Source: Phycisphaerae bacterium (GTDB lineage: Bacteria; Planctomycetota; Phycisphaerae; UBA1845). From it: a stretch of DNA of 5,377 nucleotides. How positions within the stretch are numbered: the stretch's first letter is position 1; the number at the start of each line of letters is the position of its first letter. The notes beneath the pieces were generated by a model. That model saw only the letters and a list, made by a program, of their open reading frames with translations, was not told the DNA's origin and searched no databases. The stretch covers positions 1 through 5,377 of the forward strand of contig BQJS01000254.1 of NCBI GenBank assembly GCA_021604825.1, written 5' to 3'. The position numbers and the translations under genes were made by a program. Of the stretch, positions 5,296 through 5,377 are shown piece after piece.

Positions 5296-5377
5296 CAAAC
5301 AACTCCAACCTGAGCCAAAGACTCCGGGCGAACATCGAGATCACCCGCTGAGCCCCACAATTTAGCAATCTTTTGAA
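5295..5377 (-). CDS. C-terminal end of an unidentified gene upstream of rpmA
   Basis: A frame open from the right edge encodes 26 residues (ending [10 protein letters not shown]) before a TGA at 5297-5295. The stop overlaps the rpmA ATG as TGATG. The other two minus-strand frames contain an early stop or run out of frame into rpmA. The overlap and operon position suggest a real gene. The usual neighbour here is rplU (bL21), but these residues do not show the basic ending typical of bL21. They could be an extended bL21 tail, a different gene, or a chance open frame. Too little is visible to decide. Confidence 0.5.
   Translation of the reverse strand, partial: QKIAKLWGSAGDLDVRPESLAQVGVV
5303..5306 (-). 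promoter_or_regulatory. Shine-Dalgarno site of rpmA
   Basis: Minus-strand GGAG at 5306-5303 lies 7 bases before the ATG at 5295, the optimal distance. It is the clearest ribosome-binding site in the window and decides the rpmA start in favour of the ATG over the adjacent upstream TTG. Confidence 0.8.

Overview
All genes in this window lie on the minus strand, so it is read from right to left. The most likely source is a planctomycete-type bacterium (Planctomycetota, possibly Phycisphaerae-like). The reasons are a soluble-type Ser/Thr kinase with a type II secretion ATPase-like N-terminal segment, an Obg without a C-terminal OCT domain, and moderately high GC with mostly weak Shine-Dalgarno sites. 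This assignment is an inference from gene style, not from a marker gene.

Right part (5377 to 3076): the window opens with the last 26 codons of an unidentified gene whose stop codon overlaps the start of rpmA (ribosomal protein bL27). A strong Rho-independent terminator follows rpmA. Next comes obg (ribosome-assembly GTPase), which overlaps coaX (type III pantothenate kinase) by ATGA.

Middle (3027 to 1810): 48 bases after coaX lies a gene of the MnmE/TrmE tRNA-modification GTPase family. Its G domain is largely intact. However, the protein is short, its helical domain is reduced, it lacks the C-terminal Cys motif needed for tRNA modification, and its G4 motif is altered. This is the most unusual gene in the window.

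Left part (1809 to 1): a 314-base non-coding stretch with promoter-like sequences precedes a 411-residue Ser/Thr protein kinase anchored by a single transmembrane helix at its extreme C-terminus. A further 117-base spacer holds a plausible sigma70 promoter and an 11-base inverted repeat. It precedes the start of a lipoprotein gene, which runs off the left edge within a DNGGS repeat linker.

The first four recognisable genes are growth and translation housekeeping functions: ribosome assembly, CoA supply and a tRNA-modification relative. The kinase and the lipoprotein look like separate transcription units with envelope or signalling roles. No phage, IS element, CRISPR array, tRNA or rRNA was seen. 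I found no clear evidence of a wholly new multi-gene system; the divergent MnmE-like GTPase and the tail-anchored kinase are the points that most merit follow-up.
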